DNA from: JAFCUW01 sp049897565
GTDB taxonomy: Bacteria; Pseudomonadota; Gammaproteobacteria; Burkholderiales; Burkholderiaceae_D
Length of the DNA stretch: 64,000 nucleotides
Reading direction: 5' to 3'
Assembly (NCBI RefSeq): GCF_049897565.1
Contig: NZ_JAFCWM010000001.1
Location: 186,001 to 250,000 of the forward strand
Below are positions 34,063 to 42,347 of this stretch, piece after piece. Each line of letters starts with the position of its first letter. The stretch's first letter is position 1. Position numbers and translations under genes: made by a program. Under the pieces are notes generated by a model that saw nothing but the letters and a program-made list of their open reading frames with translations, did no database searches and was not told the origin of the DNA.

Positions 34063-35400
34063 TCAGGCGGCGCACTCGGCTAGCACCCTGTACAGGGCTG
34101 GCATATCGAGCGGCTTGACCAGATAGTGGTCGAACCCGGCGGCGCGGGCCAGATCGCGCTGGGGGCGATCGCTGTAGCCGGTGGTGGCGACGGCAAACGG
34201 CGCATCATCAGGGCGGGCCGCCTTCAGCGCGGCGACGACTTCCAGCCCGGTCAAGCCTGGCAGGCCAAGATCGCACAGGATGATATCGAACTGGCCCGCG
34301 AGCGCTACCGGCAGGCCATCGACGCCATCGAAGCTGCTGGTGACCTGGTGCCCTGCCATTGCAAGCAGCATCGCCATCAGTTCGTTGGCGTCGACGTTGT
34401 CTTCGATGATGAGGATTTTTCGGCACGCCGCCCCGCCTTCAATCGGGACCGGCACCGCTGCAGGAGGCACGGGAGCGACTGGCAGCGTGATCCGGAAACT
34501 GCTCCCGGCGCCGTCGCCGGCGCTGGTCACGGCCGAGGTCCCGCCATGCAGGCGCACAATGGTACGAACGAGCGACAGCCCGATGCCGAGCCCGCCCGGC
34601 GCACGCTCGAGCGTCCGGTGTCCTTGCGTGAACATATCGAAAATAAACGGCTGCAGCTCGGCCGGTATGCCGGCGCCGTCATCGCGGACAGTGATTTCCA
34701 CCGCGTCCCCGTCGCACTTGGCGACGCATGGCAATGCGAGCGCCCGTGTCGGAGAACTGGCTTGCATTGATGACCAAATTGGCAAACACCTGCGCCAGCC
34801 TGATCAAGTCGCCCGACACCGTGACCTCTTCCGGCAAGTTGACCCGAAGCTGCTGTTGGCGCGAATGGACGGAGGGATGGCTGGTCTCGAGCGCCGAATT
34901 GATGACATCGCGCAGGCGAACCGGTGCGAGTTTCAGGACGATCTTGCCGCTGGCGGCGCGCGAGGCGTCGAGCAGGTCGTCGAGCAGGCGCGACATGTGG
35001 CCGATCTGCCGGTCCAGCACGGTGTGCGCCTGGGCAGCGCCGGCGCTCACTTGCGTGCCTGACAACAGCTGATTCGCCATCCATCGATTGCAATGGATTG
35101 CGCAATTCATGCGCCAGCATGGACAGGAACTCGGCCTGCGGCAAGGTGTCGGCCGCGCCGGCGTGATCGGGGTGCCGCTGCGCTCGTTCCATGGGCCGTG
35201 TCGACCGGCGTCTTGCGACGAGCCGCGGCGACGTCGATGGGCGCCTGTCCCGATCCGACGCGAATCTCCTCGAGCAAGCGGACCACGGTGGCGCGCAAGG
35301 ACACCAGTTCAAGCTCATCGCGAGCGTGTTGCTGGTCGGAAGGCGACGGCGGCGACGGCGGGGCGCCGGCTTCAAACAGCGGATCGAGGTCGCTCGGCAT
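34063..35400 (-). pseudogene. Hybrid histidine kinase/response regulator with three frameshifts
   Basis: Reading leftward from ATG 35400 the homologous sequence moves through four frames: the start (MPSDLDPLFEAG), then H-box (AEFLSMLAHELRNPLQS) after a shift near 35195, then dimerisation helix (IGHMSRLLDDLLDASRAASGKI) after a shift near 35080, then ATPase (DDGAGIPAELQPFIFDMF, GLGIGLSLVRTIVRLHGG) and receiver domain (ILIIEDNVDANELMAML, CDLGLPGLTG, HYLVKPLD) after a shift near 34740. The final 241 codons are intact. It is convergent with the decayed phytochrome gene, 37 bases apart. The pair was probably one light-sensing two-component locus. Confidence 0.82.
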
Positions 35401-35656
35401 GGCGTAGTCTTTCAGGAATTGATTACGCCCTGCCATCCCGCGGGGGGAATCGACACGTACGCCAGCTAGTTTGCTGCACACAGGAAGCAAACACGATACT
35501 ACCTATTCGCGGCCGGTGGGCGAAACGTGACGATTCAGCATCGATGCAGCCGATCAACGCGCGGCTGGGATCGCCGGCGTGTGATCCTGCGAGAGGTCAA
35601 TTGCGCGGCGGCGGCGGCGGGCGAATGCCGGTGTACTGGGCCAATACCATTTTCCA

Positions 35657-36067
35657 TTAGCCGGCGCTGTTGTGCGCCACCAACGTCGCGCGCAGCGACA
35701 TCTTGCGCGTTTCGCCGGCAACGGTCATCGTATAGGTGAGCTTGACGGTCTGGATCGCTACGTCGCCGAACACCCGCGTCAGCTCGTTTTCGATCGTCAA
35801 CGGTGGTGCCTGCGTCTTTTTCTCCGGCGCGTAGAAGCCCAGCATTTTGGCGCGGTCGTCGAGCTCGCCGACGGGCGAAATCTCGACGTAGTTCTCCGCA
35901 GTCAACGCGCGTAGGGTCGGCAGGTCGAAACTGCGCTGCGCTTCAAGAAACTTGCCTGTCAGGCCGGTCACGGCGGCGGTATCGTCACGCGCGAACGCGC
36001 CCCCGCCGGCGACCGACAGCGACAAGGCAACGACGGCAACACGCAAATGCGCAGCAAGCAGTTTCAT
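35657..36067 (-). CDS. Exported SnoaL/NTF2-like protein
   Basis: A 136-residue protein with a signal peptide (LRVAVVALSLSVAGGGAFA) and a DUF4440/NTF2-like fold (VTGLTGKFLEAQRSFDLPTLRALTAENYVEISPVGEL). The ATG at 36067 has GGAG 6 bases before it. No catalytic residues can be assigned. It sits between two decayed genes; the surrounding sequence gives no clue to its role. Confidence 0.7.
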   Translation of the reverse strand: MKLLAAHLRVAVVALSLSVAGGGAFARDDTAAVTGLTGKFLEAQRSFDLPTLRALTAENYVEISPVGELDDRAKMLGFYAPEKKTQAPPLTIENELTRVFGDVAIQTVKLTYTMTVAGETRKMSLRATLVAHNSAG

Positions 36068-36106
36068 GGGGAACTCCGGCAGATGGAAAAATTGACTATA
36101 CGGCAC

Positions 36107-36322
36107 TCAAAGTATGCCGGTCAACTTTGTGCATACACACTGGCAAGGGCCTGCGAAACCCGTGGCCATGCGCTGCACACGCGGCCCGATCGGCAGCGCC
36201 ACCATATCTTGTTCGAGCCGCTCCTCGTAGCGGATTCCGGCGTCGCAGCCGGCGGCCAGCACGCAGGTCGCGATCACCTGGCTCCTGCGCAGCTCGCCCG
36301 ACGTCTTGCTCATCCCAGGCAC
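36107..36322 (-). pseudogene. LysR-type regulator fragment, possibly joined to a class II aldolase start
   Basis: AAGCDAGIRYEERLEQDMVALPIGPRVQR is the core of a LysR substrate-binding domain (positions about 36150-36240), but no helix-turn-helix and no C-terminal half are present. The sequence before it (MSKTSGELRRSQVIATC) resembles the start of class II aldolase/adducin proteins instead. The piece is about 70 codons long. It is best read as a chimeric remnant left by deletion. Confidence 0.5.
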
Positions 36323-36541
36323 GTCTTCCAGCGCTCACCTTCGCGAAAGCATCAAGGCGGCAGAGCTGGTGTTGTCGGATGAGGTCATGAACAGGTCAGC
36401 GGGCCTTGCGAGCCAGGAAGGCGACCGATAAGGCGGTGGCGCTGTCAGCGGGTTCGAGCAAAATCTGGCAACATTCATGTCTAAGTGGAATCCGTCAGGC
36501 AGACACCTGAGGTTGCACCATTCATGTTTTCGGCCGAGAAT

Positions 36542-37357
36542 TCAGGGACGAGCCCGAATTTTTGCCAGCTTTTGCTCGAGCGAGGCTTCCGACAGCGGGC
36601 CAAGATGCGCATCGACCAGCTGGCCTCGCGCATCGAAGAACAATGTCGTTGGCATGCCCGCCGAACCGACCGCGCGCGACGTGGCCGATTGCCGGTCGAT
36701 CAAGACGTTTTCCATCTTCAAACCCCGAGCGCGCAGGAAGCTTTGCACCGTGTCGGCCGATTCGCCCTGGTTGGCAAAGGCGTAGTGGACGCCGCCATCC
36801 CGGCGCTGTGCTGCCGCAAGCACCGGCATTTCGCGGATGCATGGTGGACACCAGCTGGCCCACAAGTTGACGACGGCAGGCTGTCCGCGCACCAGTTCCG
36901 GCAGCCGCACAGCGCCGCCATCGAGTGCGGCGAGGGCTACATCCGGCACCGACTTACCTGCTTGCACCTGGGTCATCGCGGGGCCTCCCGACATGAACCA
37001 TGCAAGCGTGCCCGCCAGGATGCTTGCAATCAGCGGCTGGAGCAGGGCCCGCTGCCGCATCGCGCGCCATGTACCGAATGCCAGCGCCGCGCCGAGGGCG
37101 GCCGGCACGTGGAAGCCGCCGTCGCGGATGTCGAGCATCGTCAACGGCGCCTTGCTGTACTGCTCGAACCAGATGGTGACGAAGACCAGGCGGCCGGCAA
37201 CGAGGCCAGCGAGCAGCATGTCCGCCAGAACGGGGAGGACCTTCACGTTGGCGCGCCGTCCGGCAACCATCCCCACGGCAGCGGCTGGCAAAAGGCTGAG
37301 CAAGAGCATCAGGTGAGCACCAAGAATGCTGACTGGTCCGATGTTGAAAGTATTCAT
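36542..37357 (-). CDS. Membrane-anchored TlpA-like thiol-disulfide oxidoreductase
   Basis: A 271-residue protein. Residues 1-125 hold about four membrane segments resembling the prolipoprotein diacylglyceryl transferase-type helices found in some DsbE-like proteins. Residues about 135-271 form a periplasmic thioredoxin domain with WCPPC in VVNLWASWCPPCIREM and cis-Pro in GMPTTLFFD. It probably reduces or isomerises disulfides in the periplasm, for example in cytochrome c maturation. There are no ccm genes nearby, so the partner is unknown. Confidence 0.8.
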   Translation of the reverse strand: MNTFNIGPVSILGAHLMLLLSLLPAAAVGMVAGRRANVKVLPVLADMLLAGLVAGRLVFVTIWFEQYSKAPLTMLDIRDGGFHVPAALGAALAFGTWRAMRQRALLQPLIASILAGTLAWFMSGGPAMTQVQAGKSVPDVALAALDGGAVRLPELVRGQPAVVNLWASWCPPCIREMPVLAAAQRRDGGVHYAFANQGESADTVQSFLRARGLKMENVLIDRQSATSRAVGSAGMPTTLFFDARGQLVDAHLGPLSEASLEQKLAKIRARP

Positions 37358-37416
37358 GGCGGCATTTTAACGCGGGGCTGGAAGACCTGAACCAGTCGCC
37401 GCATTCTTAGGGCGCA

Positions 37417-37641
37417 ATGCGCGTAGAGCGTGTGCCTGCAGGTGCCGGTGACGATGGAGGCCGATTACGCCACGCCGGGCGGCAGCGCGCCGTGCGCCGG
37501 CATCGTTCGCGCCTGCACCAGCGCGCCGCGCAACACCGAGTAGCGATCGTCGACGTCTGGAGCGTGCACGCGCTCGAGACGTCGGCCCGGGTGTCGGCGT
37601 ATGCGGCGGCCAAGGCGGCGCTGCTGTCGCTGACCCGCTGA
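37417..37641 (+). pseudogene. Short-chain dehydrogenase fragment
   Basis: The last 30 codons (VHALETSARVSAYAAAKAALLSLTR) match the catalytic YxxxK helix of short-chain dehydrogenases, with the preceding beta strand IVDVWS. The Rossmann half and the C-terminal third are absent, and the sequence upstream of about 37530 does not match. The stop overlaps the start of a FliD-like remnant. Confidence 0.5.
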
Positions 37642-38069
37642 TCGCGCGCGTGCATGCCGAGGCCGGCCAGGTCATTGATGGCGCCGACGCCAAGGCGCTG
37701 GCGCAGATGGGCATCACGCGCACCAATGATGGCTTGACGCTCAACGTGGCGACGCTGAACGCGGCGATCGCGGCGACGCCGGACAAGGTCGCGCAGCTGT
37801 TCAGCGCGCCCGGCACGTGACTGGCGCAGCAGCTGTCGGCGCGCGTGTCGGAGCACATGGCGAACGGCGGCAGGCTGGCTAACCAGGCCGTCGCCGCGCA
37901 GGGATCGGTCGACAAGCTGGCCGCCAAAAAAGCCCAGATGACCGAGGCAATCCAGCGCCAGGCCAGCATCTTGGTGCAGCAGTATTTCCAGGCGGCGAGC
38001 GGCGGCAACTCGCCGTTCGGCACCGATGGCGCGAACAAGGCGATGTCGCTGTTCGATATCCTGTCCTGA
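37638..38069 (+). pseudogene. FliD-like (flagellar cap) C-terminal fragment with in-frame stop
   Basis: One frame (37638-38069) gives GADAKALAQMGITRTNDGLTLNVATLNAAIAATPDKVAQLF, typical of the FliD C-terminal region, then TGA at 37818-37820, then a coiled-coil-like tail (VDKLAAKKAQMTEAIQRQ) ending SLFDILS. No N-terminal half and no flagellar genes are nearby. It abuts the SDR fragment, so the junction is a deletion or rearrangement scar. Confidence 0.55.
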
Positions 38070-38167
38070 GCCGCCGTACTAAGTATTCGCTAAGTGTCGC
38101 CCTTTATTATTGCTGAGCCGGCAAGCCAGATTGCCGCGCGCCTTCAATCAGCAAAAAGGGCTGCACA

Positions 38168-39247
38168 TTGTTTCAAATCTTTATTTCCGGCAAAACAGCA
38201 GTAGCGTTCAGCGTGCTGTCCGCGCTCGTGTGGACGGCCGCTTCGCCGGCCAGCGCGGCGCGACCGCGACCGCGAGCGCTGCCGGCCGCCGTTGACTTCA
38301 CGGCAGACTTCAAGGCGCTGGCCCGGCAACGGCCATGGACCTGTGCGGCGCAGCCGGCCATCGGCGTGCCGCCAACCGGCTGGGCCGCGGTAGCCGATGA
38401 GTGCGCCTGGCAAAACCGGCTGCGGATGCGGCGCTGGAGCGGACCGGGCGACGCCAAACCGGGCGCATGTGGCAGCGCGCAGGCGCAGTGGTGGGCCTGG
38501 GCGCGCGGCGCCGCGCCGGCCACCGCCGCGCCGGCAGGCTGGCGCACAACGTGGGCAATCCAGAGCCTCATCGACGAACGCGGCGCGGAAAAGCGCATCG
38601 TGGTTATGCGGCGCCTGCCAAGCGGCGAGTGGAGCGCCACCGAATGGCGCTGGAATCCGTCGCCGCGCGCCGCCACCCGGGCCTGGCAGGAGGGCCGCTG
38701 GAAATTGCTGGCCGAGCGCGCCGCCGAGCTGCGTGCGCCCGTCGAGGCCGCCCAGGGAGCGCCGCAGGCGCGCATGCTGAGCGGCGTGCTGGAAGCGAAC
38801 CTGGGCATGCGCGCCGGCGAAATCGGCGAGCACGGCTGGAAGTGGCAGCGCGACGGGCTCTGTCTGGCCGTCGACGAAGTAGGGCTTGGCCAGCAAATCA
38901 TGCAACTGCCGTATTCGAGCGACGACAGCCGCCTCGAACAGCGCGCCGCGATGCAGCTGCAACTGGCGCGGCGCTATCCGAAAGCTGTCTGGCTGACCAA
39001 TTTCAGCCTGGTGCCGGCGCCGCCGAACGAGCGCGGCGGCGCCAAGTTCTACGCGATCTGGACCGAGCAGGCCACGCTCAAGGGGCAGCTGTGGATTCCG
39101 ACCAGGGGCGACGGTCCGCTGGTGCGGCTGCGCCTCACCGCCGCGCTGCCAGCCGCACCGGATGCGCCGGCCGTCGCGCGCGCCGAACAGGCGATGCAGC
39201 GCGAACTGATGGCACTGGCGTCGCGCTGGGCAGCCCGGCATGAATGA
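38168..39247 (+). CDS. Secreted protein of unknown function, first gene of the antiporter/ligase cluster
   Basis: A 359-residue protein that I do not recognise. It starts at TTG 38168 (AAAAAGGG 8 bases before), which yields a good signal peptide (GKTAVAFSVLSALVWTAASPASA). The mature protein is rich in Ala, Arg and Trp, with cysteines in WTCAAQ, ECAWQN, GACGSAQ and LCLAVD that could pair in the periplasm. No membrane segment follows. Its last 8 bases overlap the antiporter gene, so it belongs to that transcript. It may be a periplasmic partner of the transporter; that is inference from position only. Confidence 0.7.
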   Translation: MFQIFISGKTAVAFSVLSALVWTAASPASAARPRPRALPAAVDFTADFKALARQRPWTCAAQPAIGVPPTGWAAVADECAWQNRLRMRRWSGPGDAKPGACGSAQAQWWAWARGAAPATAAPAGWRTTWAIQSLIDERGAEKRIVVMRRLPSGEWSATEWRWNPSPRAATRAWQEGRWKLLAERAAELRAPVEAAQGAPQARMLSGVLEANLGMRAGEIGEHGWKWQRDGLCLAVDEVGLGQQIMQLPYSSDDSRLEQRAAMQLQLARRYPKAVWLTNFSLVPAPPNERGGAKFYAIWTEQATLKGQLWIPTRGDGPLVRLRLTAALPAAPDAPAVARAEQAMQRELMALASRWAARHE

Positions 39248-40454
39248 CGACTTCGGCGCCATGCCGTTGTGGATGCTGTCGCCGCTGGCGGTGGTCGGCG
39301 CCGGCCTGCTGCTGTCGCAGGTGTTCGGCGTGCTGATGCAGGCGCGCGGCTGGCCCAGGCTGTATGGCGCGGTGATCGCCGGTCTGATCCTCGGCGTGAG
39401 CGGCCTGGGCATCGTCGATGCCGCGCTGCTGACGCAGTTCCAGGAACTGTTCAACGCCGCCTCCGCGCTGGTGCTGTTTGAAGTGGGCCGCAAGATGGAC
39501 CTGGCATGGCTGTGGCGCAGCGCTCGCCAGGGCGGGGTGCTGGTGCTCGGCTGCGTGCTGCGCGGCCTGGGCGCGTGCGCGCTGCTGGTCGCGTTCGGCC
39601 TCGGCTGGGGCGAAGCGGCCTTCATCGCCGCCATCCTGATCGCGGTCAACCCGGTCGTCTTCACGTCGATGGTGTCGGACTCGAACGCCAGCGGCGTGGC
39701 CACCTACGCCGCCGCCAACACGGTTGGCATCAGCAACCTGATCGCCTTGCTGGCCCTGTCGGGATCGCTGGCGTGGATGCGCAGCCACAGTATCAACGCC
39801 GAACTCGGTTTCTCCGGCGAGCTGTTGCGCCAGGCCAGCAAGCTCGCGCTCGGCGCAGGCATTGCCGTCTTCTGCTATGGTCTGTATGCACTGGCCACCC
39901 GTATTTCAAAAGCGCAAGCAGGCCTGCGCCCCGGAATCCTGCTCGCTGCGCTGATGATGGACCTCGGCCTGTGCTCGGTGAGCTCGTCGAGCGCGCTGTT
40001 GTCGCTGCTGTTGATGGGATTGCTGCTGCGAAACGTCGAGACGCGTGAAAACGTCTTCCAGGCCCAGGTCAAGACGGCGCAGGACATCGGCTACGCGCTG
40101 CTGTTCATGATGTCGGCGGCGCTGGTGCAGATCCAGCAGCTGTTCGAATGGGTGCCGTTGCTGGCGGCAATCTTGGTGTTCGCCTCGCGCATCGGCCTGA
40201 CCCGCCTGGCCTTGCTGCCGAGCGGCGCCTGGAGCGGCGACAAGAAGCATGCGATCGCGCTGTCGCTCTGTTCGCTGGTCGGCTTCGGCTCGCTGGTGGT
40301 GGACAATTCGATGACCGGCGCGTCGTACATGAGCGAGAGCGCGGCGAGCATCATGGCCGCGCTGCTGGCGCTAAATGTGTTGGTAGGGCCCGGTCTCACC
40401 TGGTGGGGGCTAAAGCTTGCCGGCGAGACACACGAAGGAGACAAGCATGGCTGA
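39240..40454 (+). CDS. Cation:proton antiporter-like membrane protein (CPA2/Kef type, no RCK domain)
   Basis: A 404-residue protein with about 11-12 hydrophobic segments. The N-terminal half has RLYGAVIAGLILGVSGLGI and a conserved stretch (AAILIAVNPVVFTSMVSDSNASG) that fits the CPA2 transporter fold. The C-terminal TrkA-N/RCK nucleotide-binding domain of KefB/KefC is absent, as is a clear ND ion-binding pair, so ion specificity is uncertain. It overlaps both neighbours by 8 bases. The neighbouring gamma-glutamyl ligase gene recalls the glutathione gating of Kef channels. Confidence 0.7.
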   Translation: MNDDFGAMPLWMLSPLAVVGAGLLLSQVFGVLMQARGWPRLYGAVIAGLILGVSGLGIVDAALLTQFQELFNAASALVLFEVGRKMDLAWLWRSARQGGVLVLGCVLRGLGACALLVAFGLGWGEAAFIAAILIAVNPVVFTSMVSDSNASGVATYAAANTVGISNLIALLALSGSLAWMRSHSINAELGFSGELLRQASKLALGAGIAVFCYGLYALATRISKAQAGLRPGILLAALMMDLGLCSVSSSSALLSLLLMGLLLRNVETRENVFQAQVKTAQDIGYALLFMMSAALVQIQQLFEWVPLLAAILVFASRIGLTRLALLPSGAWSGDKKHAIALSLCSLVGFGSLVVDNSMTGASYMSESAASIMAALLALNVLVGPGLTWWGLKLAGETHEGDKHG

Positions 40455-41688
40455 AGCCACCCTCGAACAGGAACGTTTCGACGCCGCCCAGGCGCTGGCG
40501 GTGGCCGGCCAGGGACCGGCCTTCCTGCCGCCGTTCATGGCGTCGCAACTGGGTACGATGGGCATCGAACTGGAATTGATGGTGCTCGACCGGCTGACGT
40601 ACGACCTGATGCCGGCCGCACCCGACATCCTGCGCCTGCTCGACCAGCAAACCAAGAAATGGGTTGCAACGCCCGAGATCACTACGTCGATGCTGGAGGT
40701 GGCGACGTCGATCCTGAACGGCTACGACGGCGCCGCCGCCGAGATCGAGGAAATCCGCGCCAGCGTGCAGCGCGCCGCATTCCAGGTCGGCGCGGCCATT
40801 TCGGGCGGCGGCGCCCACCCGTTCCAGAAGTGGAATGAACAGCGCATTTATCCGAAGGAGCGCTACCGCGAATCGGCCAAGAAGTACGGCTACCTGGCCA
40901 AGATGTTTACGGTGTTCGGCATGCACGTGCACATCGGCATCCCCAACGCCGACGAAGCGATCCGCACCTGCGCCTGGCTCACGCAGCGCGCGCCGCTGTT
41001 CATCGCGCTGTCGGCCAATTCGCCGTGCTGGCAAGGCGAGGATTCCGGCTTTTGCAGCGCGCGCAGCAATGTGGTCGGCGCCTTCCCGATGAGCGGCACG
41101 ATGCCGTCGCACATCCGCAGCTGGCACGATTTCGACCAGCACTTCGAGCGGCTGGCCGCGCACGGCATCGTCAACAGCATCAAGGATTTTTATTGGGACG
41201 TGCGGCCCAAGCCGGAATACGGCACGGTCGAACTGCGCGTGCTCGACACGCCGCTGCAACCGGCCCACGCCGCCGCGCTGGCCTGCTACGCGCGCGAGCT
41301 GTGCGTGGAAGTGGCCGACAACGAAGGGCGCTGGCCGCGCGACGATTCGCGCGAGCTGTATGCGTGGAACCGCTTCAACGCGGCCAAGGAGGGCGTCGCG
41401 GCGAACTGGATCAATCCCTGCACCGGCGTGGCGCTGCCGGTCGGGCAGGTCGTCATGCAAGACCTGGAGCGGCTCGCCGGGCGCACGACCGATCCCGGTT
41501 TTTTCGAGGCGTGCCGGATGATCGAAGACCTGATGCGCGGCGGCGGCCAGGCGCGCTGGCTGCGCTCGCACATGGATGCCGGTTCCGGCATGAACGACCT
41601 GTCGCGCGTGGCCAGCGAACTGTTCGAGCAGCCCTTTGCCAGCACCCGGCGCAGCCACGAGCCATTGGCCGCGGGAGTGCCGCCATGA
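40447..41688 (+). CDS. YbdK-type glutamate-cysteine ligase-like carboxylate-amine ligase
   Basis: A 413-residue GCS2-family enzyme. GTMGIELELMVLDRLTYDLMP (about 35) carries the metal-binding glutamates; EITTSMLEVATS, GGGAHPFQKW, GMHVHIGIPNADEAI and GTVELRVLDTPLQP are family hallmarks. YbdK-type proteins are weak gamma-glutamylcysteine ligases whose true substrate is often unknown. ATG 40447 follows GAAGGAGACAAGC. It overlaps the antiporter gene by 8 bases and the response regulator gene by 4. It makes a small-molecule ligase part of a transporter/signalling operon. Confidence 0.85.
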   Translation: MAEATLEQERFDAAQALAVAGQGPAFLPPFMASQLGTMGIELELMVLDRLTYDLMPAAPDILRLLDQQTKKWVATPEITTSMLEVATSILNGYDGAAAEIEEIRASVQRAAFQVGAAISGGGAHPFQKWNEQRIYPKERYRESAKKYGYLAKMFTVFGMHVHIGIPNADEAIRTCAWLTQRAPLFIALSANSPCWQGEDSGFCSARSNVVGAFPMSGTMPSHIRSWHDFDQHFERLAAHGIVNSIKDFYWDVRPKPEYGTVELRVLDTPLQPAHAAALACYARELCVEVADNEGRWPRDDSRELYAWNRFNAAKEGVAANWINPCTGVALPVGQVVMQDLERLAGRTTDPGFFEACRMIEDLMRGGGQARWLRSHMDAGSGMNDLSRVASELFEQPFASTRRSHEPLAAGVPP

Positions 41689-42347
41689 GAGTGCTGGTGG
41701 TGGAAGACGATCCGATGATCGGCAGCGTGCTGCAGCAGGAGCTGCGCGACGCCAGCTATGCGGCCGACTGGGTGTGCGACGGCCAGGCGGCCTTGAACAG
41801 CATCGCCGCGCTGACGTACTCGCTGATCCTGCTCGACCTGGGACTGCCGAAGATGGACGGCATGGATGTGCTGCGCGCCATCCGCCTGGCCGAGAACGAT
41901 GTGCCGATCCTGGTGCTGACGGCGCGCGACGCGACGGAAGACCGTGTCGCTGGCCTCGACGGCGGCGCCGATGACTACCTGGTCAAGCCGTTCGCGATGA
42001 GCGAGCTGCTGGCGCGAATGCGCGCGCTGACGCGGCGCAAGGAAAGCGCGGTCGGGCCGAAGCTGTCGAACGGGGTAGTCAGCCTCGATCCTGCCACCCA
42101 CGTCGCCAGCGTCGATGGCGCCGAAGTGCGGCTGACCGCGCGCGAATTCTCGCTGTTGCAGTCGCTGCTGCTGCGCCCGGGCGCCATCCTGTCGCGCGCG
42201 GAACTGGAAAATCGCCTGTACGGCTGGAACGAGGAAGTCGAGAGCAACGCCGTCGAGTTCCTGATCCATGCATTGCGCAGGAAACTGGGCGCCGAGATCA
42301 TCAAGAATGTCAGGGGCGTGGGATGGATGGTTTCGAAAGGCCGCTAG
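41685..42347 (+). CDS. OmpR-family response regulator
   Basis: A 220-residue two-domain regulator. The receiver domain has the acidic pair VVEDDP, phosphoacceptor Asp in LILLDLGLPKMDG (about 51), switch Thr in VLTARD and Lys in YLVKPF. The winged-helix domain includes LTAREFSLLQSLLLRPGAILSR and FLIHALRRKLG. The ATG overlaps the ligase stop, and the gene overlaps the kinase gene by 25 bases. It probably controls its own operon, but no operator can be picked out. Confidence 0.92.
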   Translation: MRVLVVEDDPMIGSVLQQELRDASYAADWVCDGQAALNSIAALTYSLILLDLGLPKMDGMDVLRAIRLAENDVPILVLTARDATEDRVAGLDGGADDYLVKPFAMSELLARMRALTRRKESAVGPKLSNGVVSLDPATHVASVDGAEVRLTAREFSLLQSLLLRPGAILSRAELENRLYGWNEEVESNAVEFLIHALRRKLGAEIIKNVRGVGWMVSKGR

